From the NCBI RefSeq assembly GCF_036898095.1, contig NC_090745.1, positions 86,963,748 to 87,027,747 of the forward strand: a stretch of DNA of 64,000 nt, given 5' to 3'. Below, piece after piece: positions 35,696 through 46,773 of the stretch. The first letter of the stretch is position 1; every line of letters begins with the position of its first letter. This stretch comes from Palaemon carinicauda (Eukaryota > Arthropoda > Malacostraca > Decapoda > Palaemonidae). The notes under the pieces are model-generated. The model did not search any database. It was given only the letters and a program-made list of their open reading frames with translations, and was not told where the DNA came from. The translations under genes were made by a program, and so were the position numbers.

Positions 35696-35929
35696 GCTCT
35701 AGAGGTAGCCACACTGTCCATTCGTCACAGGTGAATAGCTGCAAACAGTCCTGTTATAGAAGGTGGTTTGCATTCGTTTAGGAACAAAGATATTCTTTAA
35801 GAGAAATAATCTAGAGTTCCATATTTCAAAATTTATTTTGAGATGACTTGTTACCATTAATCTAGATCAAGTGACTCTATAATCTTAATTACTTTTTAAT
35901 ATTTTTAAACTATTAATGACACTCTTTCC

Positions 35930-36070
35930 ATCACTGGCATCCGTCAGCATATGAAAATTATGGGAGGTTCATAGAAATAAACAACTTTAAAGATAAAATT
36001 TGTTATTTCTATACAGTACTCACCTGATATTCATATACTTATCCACCATCCCCGCACTGACTTGCGGTAT
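35930..36070. repeat. DIRS ICR/terminus fragment (third family)
   Basis: Palindrome-like arms ttcatagaaata and ttatttctata around an AT-rich core. The left arm and flank (gggaggttcatagaaataaa) are the reverse complement of 54865-54890 (tttatttctatgaacctccc). A shared gatgccagtga follows on the far side. Confidence 0.5.
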
Positions 36071-38702
36071 CAAAAGGATAGAGAATAGTTTTGACATTGA
36101 AACTGAAAAGACAGATTCTCTGGTGTACATTATCCTTGCTTCTTACCATTACCTGTTTGAGTGTCTCATTACTATACTAGAGGCATGAGACTATTGAAAG
36201 GAAAGAAAAATGGGATTATTTTTTAATTTTAGGGTAAATGTCAAACACTGTACAACCCTGCTTCCATAAAAACAATATGAAAATCAAATGAGCATAGAAA
36301 TAAAAAAATTCATTATTATAACTTTGATTGTCAAGCAGGTAAGGTGCTTCAACATAATTACAAATATGAATGAAACAGGCTATCTACCAAAATTTAGAAG
36401 CTTAAATTCAGATGTTATCTGCCATAACTATGAATTATTTCATGAAAAAATTGGTCACTGTACATTATTATCTTAAGGTATAGACATGAAAATGAGTGAA
36501 GTACAGTATTATAGACATCTCTCTTGTCTCCTGCAGTTACAGAGGAGCCACAGAAGTAAGAAGCAATGAAGCACATTATATGTAGTTTGTGTCAGGGATG
36601 GATAGTTTGGAAGCTGAGCCAGCTACTACTGTAATTCATATCAAACTCAATGAATTACAATAAAGCTGAACAAGAGTGAGGCTGTGAGTATCTAGACCCC
36701 TAAAGGCTATAGATGTGTAACCAAAATTTGCCATTTTATTAACCCTAACATGCTGGGTAGGTTTGAGAACAGGTCCTTTGCCCGTTAGATAATTTTAAGA
36801 ACCACCAAAAGTTGAAAACTATCTTCTTTTTTTTATATTACTGTACACGTAATGTTTGTCACAAAATATGTATGAAAAAGGCTAATTAATTAGCATTTCA
36901 ATGCCTAACAAATATGGGTTTCTGTGTAATTTAAATCTTTACCTAATATGCTGTAATATACTTATAAAAAGTTTCCTGTTTTCATTTTTCCAATTTAAGA
37001 AAACTAAAATTGTACCAAAATATAAACAGAATAATACTGACCTTTTTCTTATATATCTGCATATTGTCTATATTTTCTATAAATAAATCTGACACAACAA
37101 GATAGTAACTAGATACCGAACAATATGGCCATCAGGAGTAATCAAAAGAGACTAAGCATAACATAATTTGGAAACTCAGAAGCATCAACTTTTGCCATCC
37201 AGTTCTAGAGCTCATGGATGGAGGGTACCCAGCATTAGAAGGTTAAATGGCACGCTTTATAATGAAATATATTCCAAAGTACAATATTCCCACTGACCAT
37301 AGAAATATTCACAACCATACTGATGTTTGTGACAATGTGATAGTGCTCATACAACAAAAAGTTATCTTTATTTGCATAAAAATACAAGATAATATTGTGC
37401 TAGTGCGCTTATCAAAAGTGTACTGAGTAGGTGTCAACCTTCAACATAATAACATGTCCCTTACGTCACATTTTTCCAGTGATGAACTTTACTGTAGAAT
37501 GGCATTAAAGTACTCAAACTGTCTACATCCCTCACTCTTGGAGGACAGCACAAACATCTCAACAGTAAAACAACCTAAATGCTGATGATGAATAATGGAA
37601 AAGTATAGTGTAGCATCTATATTCTAGATGCATAGTAGCACTGCTTAATAGAGGCAATAAAAGAATGAAACCAAACATTTAAGGTCATGAATACAGTACA
37701 ATAATTCTATTAACTGTCCTGGAAATGATTTAAAAATAGTTTTCCAATGTGTCTTGATTAATAGCTTTTGAAAATGTGAATCAATTAAACACTCTACTGT
37801 ACTTGCTATAGGTTTCATAAGAGTTGGCAATAAACGATTTAGCTTGTAAACATTTCAAGTGTATAATTATGAAGTTACTGTGTATATAATTCAAAAATTT
37901 TGCAACAACTCAACTTTATAAGAAAAAAATACTCATAATCAAATCTAGCTTCACATTTACTTCTTCTATGACAAAATCCTGTGAATTTCACAATGCTTAT
38001 CTATACATACACAGTTTTCCACTTGTCTCAAGTTGTTTGCTATGAATGCCATGTGATACTATTGTAGTTATTTTAACAAAAAATTACACTAAAGTAATGA
38101 AATGATAAAATATACTCTACACAATGAAAGAATATTTCACATGAGATCAAGTAATCAAAGATATCATATGAATGGCTAACATGAGGTTAATTTAATCAAA
38201 GATGATATGACAGCTATTGCAAATAAGGGAAATACAATACCAAACCTACAAAATATTAAGAAGTGTTGAGTACCCATATCCTCAAAGAATATGTGTCATC
38301 AAGTCAAGTTTAGAGAGAAATAACACATGATCTATAACAACCGTACTTATGCTTCCCTTAACCATTCCTCTTCAGTAACTTTATATTCTGCAATTGTTTC
38401 CCAATGTTAATGTAACATGTTTCAATTTAACAGTATGGTGGATAAATACCTGATATCTTCATGAAATAACAAAATCAGTAAAGTACAACAACAGTACTTT
38501 ACCAAAGTAAAATATTGTACTGAGATGTAGCATAATTTTTAAAAAATAACACATTCATACTCTTCTTGTTCTCAACCAATGAACATAAAATGATAAAAAA
38601 TAATTTCTAAATTCCTTTAGTAATTGAACTTGATTATTAGTTTGATTCCTTTAAGAGTAAATTTCCTAAAAACTATTCAATTGCTGTCCCTCTTTTGGAC
38701 AG
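36071..38702. other. Intron sequence, no gene recognised
   Basis: AT-rich and without coding signatures on either strand. The short open frames here are random. Confidence 0.6.
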
Positions 38703-38857
38703 TAACAAATTAAAAATATACAAACCTGACCATTAAAGCTCAATAAACTAAGACTATTTATAAGGATATTACTTTCGGCGAAGCTGAAAGGGCGAGCCAT
38801 TAGAATTTAGCGAGGGTTAACTACCCATCCCGCTAGTTAAGCGGGGGGTAGGGATTA

Positions 38858-39047
38858 TTCCTAACATACTTACCTCGAACTACTTTCTTAGGAGAGTCTG
38901 GAATCTCTCAATCACCGACCAAGAATTTTGCGTAGTTGCCCCCCTCTCCGCTGCCTCTCAAGGGCGTTCCAGGGCTTAAGGATACTCGCCCAGGTGCAAC
39001 CCAGGTCACGCGTGTGGCCATGCTTGATACCCAGTAAGCTTCTGTTT
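38858..39047 (-). repeat. DIRS-C left inverted terminal repeat
   Basis: Matches the reverse complement of 44890-45080 with few differences. The outermost bases differ (cctaacatac here, ttggaacacagaatac on the other end); both versions are found in the ICR. Confidence 0.92.
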
Positions 39048-39104
39048 TAAGGCCTCCTCGAACTCCAGAAGATACTCGGGGCAGGATGGGAGGGCTATTA
39101 CCCG

Positions 39105-39220
39105 AAAGTAGTTCGAGGTAAGTATGTTAGGAAAAATACAAATTACTTAAAATTTGTGATTTGTTCCAACACAGAATACTTACCTCGAACTACTTTCTTA
39201 GGAGACTTATACTTTAGGAG
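39105..39220 (-). repeat. DIRS-C internal complementary region (ICR)
   Basis: The left arm aagtagttcgaggtaagtat plus gttagg is complementary to the left terminus. The right arm ttccaacacagaatacttac plus ctcgaactactttc is complementary to the right terminus. The core between (aaaaatacaaattacttaaa, then atttgtgatttg) is shared with DIRS-A and DIRS-D. Confidence 0.92.
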
Positions 39221-39521
39221 GAGGGAGTAGCTTACAGATTGAAATGTTCGAGACTCGCTGGGGCCCTTGAACTAGATAGGGGGCTAGTTCTGGGACTCCC
39301 AGGGAGAGGCAGGAGAGTGGGGGAAAGCACGCAAAAGTCTACCTTATGTACAACTCACCTTTTATTCAAAATCCATACTTGATGTGTTTTAACGTCCCAT
39401 CTCTCATGTAGGGATGGGGAAAAAAGGGTGGGGTCTTGGGAAACGGATAGAGGTTAGCCAGGATGTAAGGAGGAACTTGTGTCGCTTACGATTACTTCCC
39501 ACGGCTAACCCAGGGCCCAAA

Positions 39522-40590
39522 CTACAAAACTTGTTGCATGGCCGCAATGACTGGCCCGATGGAGAAGGTATCCAAGGACTTCCTCGTATAGTCCTTGAGG
39601 TAGTGGGCTGTAAAGATGGACTGCCTAGCCCAAGTGCCCGCCCGTATGATTTGGCCTACCGCCATGTTGGTGCCAAACGCTAAGGACGTGCTAAGACCTC
39701 TAATATCAAGAGGTCTTGGGGTACCAGGCACCGTGGTGCCCTCACTCTCATAGGCCCTCTTTATAACCTGTCTCAGCCAGAAGGATATGGTGTTTTTGGA
39801 AACTGCCTTCTTGACTGAGCCTGTGGACACAAACAAACTCTTCACCACCGGTCTGAGTTTGGCCATCCTACTAAGGTATTTCCTGATGGTCCTTACGGGA
39901 CACAAGAGCAGGTCACTAGGGTTGTCGGAGCGCGGAATAGCCGGAATTGAGACCTCGAGTCCGCAATTGCAGGGTTCTGGGTCTTTGCTATGAACTCCGA
40001 CAAGAACTTAAAAGTTATGTCCTTCTACCCTTTCGAGTGGGATACCTCAAAGGACAGACCGTGGAGCTCGCTCACTCGTTTCGCTGAGGCCAGGACTAAT
40101 AGAAAGATGGCTTTGAGGGTGAGCTCTTAGTCTAAAACATCTTTAGAGGTTCGTAGGGAGGCCGTGAAAGGACCTGAAGGACTTTGGCCACATCCCACTG
40201 GGGAACCCTCGAGGTGTGGGGATCACAAGTTTGCTCAAACCTCTTGATGAGCAACGAGATGTGACGCGTGGTCCCTAGATTGATGCCCTTAAGCTGGAAC
40301 ACCTGTCCTAACGCTGCTCGAACCCCCTTGCTAGCTGGGATGGGGACCCCTAGATCATCCCTCACGTGTACCAGGAAGTCTCCGATGTTGTGGACTGAAA
40401 CGTCCAAGGGCCAAAGGTTCTGAGTGGCACACCATTTGACAAAGGTTGCTCATATATCTTGGTACACAACACAAGAGGACCTCCGCAGGTACCCTGACAT
40501 CCTATCCGCTGTTTTGCCCGAGAACCCTTACTTCCTTAGCAACCGCTTGATAACCTCCATGCGTGAAGCCTCAGCCCGAGGGTTTTCGAG
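39522..40590 (-). pseudogene. DIRS-C tyrosine recombinase, broken
   Basis: Frames in order: GFSGKTADRMSGYLRRSS (40460-40515), then the SAM-like domain at 40132-40407 (SVHNIGDFLVHVRDDLG; GVRAALGQVFQLKGINL). The Arg-box region LASAKRVSELHGLSFEV follows near 40050-40110, and the catalytic end is at 39522-39905 (TPRPLDIRGLSTSLAF; FTAHYLKDYTRKSLDTF). Stops separate all of them. The HxxR His is Leu (PLDIR); the Tyr segment HYLKDY is kept. The gene follows the RT frame directly after the TAA at 40528, with no ATGA overlap, unlike DIRS-1 and DIRS-2. Confidence 0.85.
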
Positions 40591-42257
40591 CACCTTTTGG
40601 CAGTGTGGTTGACTTAGCAGGTCTCCTCTTACTGGTAAGGGCCACGGCGGGAGAATGGCTAGGTCCTGCAGATCCACGAACCACAAAGTCATCTTTGTGG
40701 ACTTTGACTGTCTTAACCTGTTGAGCACCCGTCTGATCATCCCGAAGGGGGGAAAGGCGTATACGTGGAGGTTGTCCCAAGGGTGCTGGAAGGCGTCTTC
40801 GAAGGCTGCTGTCGGATCTGGTATCGGGGAGCAAAACACGGGGAGCTTCGCGTTTAGTCTTGTGACGAACAAGTCTATCACTAGGGAGCCCCAACGACGG
40901 AGGACTTCCTGTGCCACTTGAGGGTGAAGGGACCACTCTGATCCCACTATTTGGCCTTTCCTGCTTAGCCCGTCCGCCAGGACGTTCCTCTTTCCGGGGA
41001 TGAATCTGGCCGATAGGAGAATGTCGTTCCTTTCGGCCCATTCCATGACCCGAGCTGTGAGATCGCACAAATCCCTTGATCTTAGCCCTCCTTGTTTCTT
41101 GATGTACGTGGCGTTGTCGCACATGAGGGCTACCAAGTTCTCCTGAACGAGGCGGACGAAGCTTATCAATGCCCTCTGCACTGCCATGAGCTCCAGAAGA
41201 TTGATGTGCCGGGCCTTTTCCCCCACTGACCATTTCCCCTCTGCTGTTTCCTCGAGGAGATGCGCTCCCCACCCTTCCTTCGATTCGTCCGTGAAGAGCA
41301 GCATCTCCGGGGGAGGGGAGCCAAACGGAATCCCTTTCAACGTATTCCTCCTGTCGGACCACCAGAGGAGAGCTTCTTTGGAGGGAAGTGACACCGGGAT
41401 TATGTTCTGTGGGGAGCTTCCCATTGACCAGAGGTCCTTCAGACTTCCACTGAACCAGTCTGAGTTTGAGCCTTGCTTGTGTGTCCAGGTCGAGACCAGG
41501 GCGAAGACTCTCGTGAAGACTTGAGGGGCTGTCGACAGACCGAAGCAGAGGGTCCTGAATTGAAGAGTCTGGGGGTCCCACTTTACCCTGAGAAACTTCC
41601 TGCTGGAGGGGTGAACGGGAACCTGGAAGTAGGCATCCTTAAGATCCAGGGACATCATGAAATCTCCTTCTCTCAAGGCTGCCAGAACCGACTTCGGCGT
41701 GTCCATCTTGAAGGGTGTCTTCTTGATGAATTTGTTCAATGCCGAGAGGTCGATTACTGGTCTCCAACCTCCTGTCACTTTCTCCACCAGGACGAGTCTG
41801 CTGTAGATTCCGGCGACGGCTCGTGCACGGGTTGCAGGGCTCTTTTCTCCAGCATAACTTCCATCTCTGCCTGTAGAGCTGCCTTCTTCTCCAAGTTGTT
41901 GGGAGCTAACCATACCCCTCGGTGATCGGGGATCAGCGGGGGCGGCTCTGACAAGAAGGGAATCCTGTATCCCTCCCTGAGAACAGTAACTGTCCATGGG
42001 TCCGCCCCATTGTCCTGCCATGCTTGCCAAAACTGTTTGAGGCATCCCCCCACCAGCAGTGTGGGAAGGTGTAGGGGGCCTCTCTCCCTATCTCCTTCTA
42101 GGAAGGCGGTTTGACCGGCTTCTCCTTGACTCGGAGAACTTAGGTCTATAGTAGGTTTGGGGTTGAGCACCACTCCCCCTGGAGGGCCACGGAGGCTGGT
42201 GCCATGAAGAGGTGGATGCTCCTTGCCTAGCTGAGGGCGGAGGCGGGTAGGCCCCAT
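40528..42257 (-). pseudogene. DIRS-C reverse transcriptase and RNase H, palm deleted
   Basis: An N-terminal part at 41775-42257 (FWQAWQDNGADPWTVTVLRE) leads by a frameshift near 41800 into 40528-42045. RT boxes GGWRPVIDLSALNKFIKKTP, MMSLDLKDAYFQVPVHPSSR and LCFGLSTAPQVFTRVFAL are present. After FALVSTWTHKQGSN the YLDDW catalytic box and the rest of the palm are missing, an internal deletion of a few hundred bases. RNase H is good: MLLFTDESKEGWGAHLLEE, LLELMAVQRALISF, ALMCDNATYIKKQGG, PGKRNVLADGLSRKG. The tail DLFVTRLNAKLPVFCSPIPD and VYAFPPFGMIRRVLNRL may be the methyltransferase-like domain. Confidence 0.88.
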
Positions 42258-44700
42258 CCGCCGCAGGTCTCCTCGCCACGGGCCGCCTTGGCAACTGCTG
42301 TCTGGGCTCGGCTGGCACCTTCAATCTGCTGACTCTCTCCATCGTCTCTGCTACCGTCTGGAGAGGGAACACTATCTTGGCCGAGACGGGAGAGTTTCTA
42401 AGGAACTTTGCCTCTCGCTCGGGGAGCCTGCGGGGAAAGTCTGTTTAGGATAGTGTCCCTTCTCCTCAGTACCAGTTGGCTGTCTAGGTAAAGGACTGGT
42501 GTCAGAAATTTCATGGCTTTACCCCCCCGAGCGGATCAATTCTTTCAGAAGGGCCTGATTGTCTGGCACTACGAGGTTGTATGAGATCTGAAAGTTCGCC
42601 AGTGTACAGGCCAACCAATCCAACCAAGAGGTGACGTTCACAACGTCCTGAGCGATGACCTCCATCATGGCGACCTCCGCTGGAGAGAAGACCACCGGCG
42701 CGCTAAGGCTACGTTCGTCAGAGTTGTCTTGGTTCAGTGTAACGACCACTTCTTCTACCGTGCGGGGCCCTGAATGGTGCCCATCCAGCACGTAGAACTT
42801 CCTCTGGGTCTTGAGACCCGGTAGGAGTTTGCCTGAGCCCTGTGACCTCAAGGAATTCTCCGGGGCTGAGACGTACAGGTCCACGTGTTCCATTCCCATG
42901 GCAACATCGGGGGCTAAAGGCAGGGTCAAGGAAGTCTTCTTCTGTACAGGATCCTCCACCATCCTGCCCAGACCCGAGAGCCAAGTTCGCGCAGCCGTTG
43001 GTTGAGGTTCGTCCAACCTATGGTGGCGTCGGATGAGAGCAAGCACCTTACGGTAGGACAAGATCTCCTCCACCGAACACTCGCCCGAGCCAATTAAACC
43101 GTCCACTACCCGTACATCCTCGTCGGCAAGTTCCTCAAACGCGGAGGGATCCGTATGCATGGAGGCATCCCGTTCCTCCTGGTAGGACGATGGAGCGGGC
43201 ACCTCCATCACGGGTAGAGCCGTCGGGGCGGAGGTAGCCGTCATGGGTCTACCCCCTCCCGGGCTCACCCGGATGGCGCTGGATGATGGTTGTGGCAGCG
43301 GCAAATCCCAAAACTTGGCCGGGACCGCTGTGACCGAAGAGTGTTGAGTAACGTTACTATGCCGAATCCGCGGGATTTCTCCGCACACGGGTGGAGCCGC
43401 CGACTTACTAGGCCGGGGCAGCAACGAGTGTGCCAACGGCTGCCCCCGACGAGCGGGCGGAGCTGAAGAGACACTGTACAGTCAATTACTGTGCCGAACC
43501 CGCGGGATTTCTCCGCACACAGGTGGCGTCGCCGACTTACTAGGCTGGGGCAGTAACGAGTGTGCCAACGGCTGCCCCCGACGAGCGGGCGGAGCCGAAG
43601 AGACACTATACAGGGCAACGGGAGCGGCTCCAGCAGCCACCGAGGCAGGCACTGGAGCGGCAACCGACCTGCTGGATCCCTACGATGTTGTACCACCATG
43701 ACATACCTCTTCCGCGGTGATGACCTCCTTCGGTAGTCCCTCCTCGAGGACCTCGCCCTCTTCCTGGGCGGACTGTTGCGTGGGCTCGATCTCCTCCTCC
43801 TAGATCGTCTTCTCCCACTCCTAGAGTCTCGATCGCTGTAACCATCCGACGAATAGGAGTCGTAGGAGAAGCCGTCATCGGAGTACGAGGAGACTGAAAA
43901 TTACCGACTCTACCACGAGCCTCCTGGGGGTTCTGGGTCTGGAATTCGGGGTTACCGGCTCCATGAAGTCCGGCGTGAGCATGGCTGATGGTGCCAGGGG
44001 TGAACGGGTGATGGGACGACCGTCGAACCAACCTTCGATGTCCTCCTCCAATCTCAAGGGGGACCTGAAGGACGTCCTCGGGACCCTCCAAACGATGGAG
44101 TCGGGGTCTGAAACGCCCGAGGGTCGCTCCCCAATGCCCTGGCCATCCCCAGAAGATGCTGCACCTGAAAAGCACGTTACGGGCGTGGCGATGGGCGCAG
44201 AAACAGGCCCCCTCCCCCACCCCGGATCCACACTTATGACGGGTCCTGCGGGCACCAGGCCTTCGTCTAAAGCACACACTCCCACCACTTTAGCAGACCC
44301 CTCACTTGTCTGCATAGACCCCTTCAACACAGAATCCCCCACATTAGACTCATGGGGAACGGCAATGGGCCGCTTCCCCGAAACGGACTTACCTAATCTC
44401 CTACCCTGGGTAGGGGGAAGGCGAAGGAGAACCTCTCTCCGACAGGACCGAGGGCGACGTGACCGGCGATGAAAGACCTGACTTCTTAGGCGACCTCTTA
44501 GAAGCCTTCTTCTTTTTCTTGGCGAAAAGAGCCCATTGGAACTCCGGCCAAGACTCACACTCTGGGCCCTTAGACTCCGGGAACACCTCTTCCCCCGATA
44601 CGAGAAGCACAAGGAATGCGGGTCGACCCCGGGCAGCAAGAGCCATGCCCCGCAAGACTTACCCGCTTGGGACCGGGACAGCGACGCTGAGGTTCCATGG
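42088..44700 (-). pseudogene. DIRS-C gag, multiple frameshifts
   Basis: Begins near ATG 44700 (MEPQRRCPGP) with a zinc-type N-terminus spread over frames: KSCGAWLLLPGVDPHSLC, SYRGKRCS, then GPECESWPEFQWALFAKKKK (44401-44655). The same domain is intact in DIRS-D at 53279-53497. A Pro/Ser-rich linker follows, then a capsid-like block at 42519-43436 (ARTWLSGLGRMVEDPVQKKT; DVVNVTSWLDWLACTLANFQ). The basic C-terminus lies at 42088-42372 (PRQQLPRRPVARRP). An in-frame 132-bp tandem duplication lies at 43361-43624. Confidence 0.75.
43357..43624 (-). repeat. 132-bp tandem duplication in DIRS-C gag
   Basis: gccgaa(t/c)ccgcgggattt starts at 43361 and again at 43493, a period of 132 bases (44 codons). 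The two copies differ at several positions, so the duplication is not recent. Confidence 0.88.
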
Positions 44701-44889
44701 CAAAATCGAACACAAACGACACAAGGGAAAGGTGAGGAACACAACGGGAATAAGTGAGACACAAGGTAAAGGAACACACGGGAACACATGGGACAAGGGG
44801 TGAGAACACAAAATAATCGCGTGGGAACACAAGGTGAACGGCCGGGATAAGCGAGAGAGAGAGCGGCTAGATGTTATCTACCCCGCGAC

Positions 44890-45080
44890 CAGAAGCTAAC
44901 TGGGTATCAAGCATAGCCACATGCGTGACCTGGGTTGCACCTGGGCGAGTATCCTTACGCCCTAGAACGCCCTTGAGAGGCAGCGGAGAGGGGGGCAACT
45001 ATGCAAAATTCTTAGTCGGTGATTGAGAGATTCCAGACTCCTAAGAAAGTAGTTCGAGGTAAGTATTCTGTGTTGGAACA
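44890..45080 (-). repeat. DIRS-C right inverted terminal repeat
   Basis: Inverted partner of 38858-39047. It ends at tgtgttggaaca, where the DIRS-D ICR core (aaatacaaattacttccaaa) begins. Confidence 0.92.
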
Positions 45081-45200
45081 AATACAAATTACTTCCAAAT
45101 TTGTCATTAGTTCCGTAACTGGAATACAAACCAACACTATTTATAGGGGTGACTCACCCATTAAGAGGGTGGACGTCCCTGCCAATCTGGCTTTTGGCCT
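45079..45200 (-). repeat. DIRS-D ICR core and right arm
   Basis: Core ggaacaaatacaaattactt, then ccaaatttgtcattagttcc, followed by the arm gttccgtaactggaatacaa, which matches the left terminus of DIRS-P at 8749. The left ICR arm is not found. Confidence 0.75.
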
Positions 45201-45639
45201 TCCCCGGGGAACTCCCTATTGTACAGGTTAGTGCACAAATAAGGAAACCCTAACACCTCGCTAAACCTGCTAAGTATGGTCTGCGGCCTACGCAGGCTGT
45301 GTGTGATGAGATACTAGCCATATGACTGTCAAGGTAAAAGTTATTCCGAGTCTTGTATGAAAAAACCAAGAAGACCGAGACATTCCCGATACCACCTCGC
45401 CAGGGTATGGGGACGCAAGAGTACTGGGACAATACCAGGTTACACAAGGGAGCAATGATTTACCTGTAGAGGTTTGAGGTCAGCTTGTGCAAAGGACCCA
45501 GGATGCTGATTTCCCCAAGGGAGGGGAGGATGAATAAAGGAAAAGAGCCAGACATTTCTTTTCATTCATTCAGACTAAGACCTGGGTAGCCAATGCCCTC
45601 AACCTTCTACTACTTGTCCAATGAGGAGCTTGAAGTACT
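45201..45639 (-). other. DIRS-D 3' untranslated region
   Basis: Sequence between the recombinase end and the ICR of DIRS-D; no gene seen. The minus-strand frame at 45250-45447 has no domain. Confidence 0.55.
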
Positions 45640-45775
45640 AAACCAGCTGTTGTGAAACCACCACAGGATCAATAGAGAACGTATAAAGGATCCTGTGGGT
45701 TACATCTTGCAAGTAGCGGGCGGTGAAAGTAGTATGGTGTTTCCACACCCAGCTTGTAATACCTGCGTCACAGAG
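45640..45775 (-). pseudogene. DIRS-D recombinase, C-terminal piece left of Tigger-A
   Basis: Reads QAGCGNTILLS-type residues out of frame and FTARYLQDVTHRILYTFSID, then PVVVSQQL: the Tyr end of the YR. It was continuous with the piece starting at 49674 before Tigger-A inserted at the TA at 45776-45777. Confidence 0.75.
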
Positions 45776-46425
45776 TACAGTGAACCCTCGTTTATCGCGG
45801 TAGATAGGTTCCAGACGCGGGCGCGATAGGTGAAAATCCGCGAAGTAGTGACATCATATTTACCTATTTATTTAACATGTATATTCGGACTTTTAAAACC
45901 TTCCCTTGTACGTAGTACTGTTAACAAACCACCCTTTAATGTACAGAACACTTAATGCATGTACTACAGCACCCTAAACTAAAACAGGCACAAATATTAA
46001 AGGCGATTTTATATCATGCGTTTCCTAAACACCTAAAAAGCACGATAAAAAATGGCAACCAATGTTTTGTTTACGTTCATCTCTGATCATAATGAAGAAA
46101 CAAACTCATTTAGTGTACACATATATGTATAGGTTAGTTTTTGCATCGATTATATTGATTATACAGTACTGTATGTTGATTTTTTTATTACCAATGTTTT
46201 AGTTTACGTATTTTTCTTAGGACTTCCAAATGAAATCTTTTTCTTTATGACGCCGCCTGAAACGACGGCGTGTACGCTCAGTAAACAACCACGCTCAGAA
46301 CAAACAAGGCATTTAACGCGCATGATGATAGTGATAAATAATGATACAGTACATACAGTATTTACAAAATATGTTACCTTACAAATATAAATTATACAGT
46401 ACTTGTACGTAGCAAAGCAGGAAAA

Positions 46426-46431
<6 letters not shown>

Positions 46432-46498
<67 letters not shown>
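46432..46498. repeat. (GA)n microsatellite inside Tigger-A
   Basis: About 67 bases of pure GA, at the same place relative to neighbouring element sequence as the GA array in the second Tigger copy (58013-58091). Confidence 0.97.
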
Positions 46499-46501
<3 letters not shown>

Positions 46502-46773
46502 TTTACGTACGTAAATGTAAATTTTAAACAAAAAAAAATATGATAGGTTACAACATGTAGACTTTTAAAACCTTCCCTTTAACTTAATGCATACAGTACG
46601 TACATTACTAAACTATAAAACAGGTTAAAGTAAAAAATAAAGATTGTTACTGTACTCACCACGAAAGAAGTTGAAGAAAAACTTGAATGGTGATGGCGAT
46701 GAATTTGCTGCACAGTAGAAATGATGATGACGAAGCTGATGATGTGTTCTACTGTGCAGTCAATGATAGTATT

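Larger units (their letters stand above)
38858..45080 (-). mobile_element. DIRS-C retrotransposon with intact ITRs and ICR
   Basis: About 6.2 kb on the minus strand. Inverted terminal repeats (38858-39047 and 44890-45080) share acttacctcgaactactttc, gtctggaatctctcaatcac and gcccaggtgcaacccaggtc. The ICR lies at 39105-39220, next to the left repeat and downstream of the recombinase. Coding order: gag (about 44700-42090), RT/RNase H (42257-40528), recombinase (40590-39522). RT has lost its catalytic centre and the recombinase its HxxR histidine. This is the clearest DIRS architecture in the window. Confidence 0.92.

Noticed and set aside
40571..41581. A 336-codon minus-strand frame over DIRS-C RNase H
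   Set aside because: The RT/RNase H motifs are in the other frame (40528-42045); this one is a shadow.
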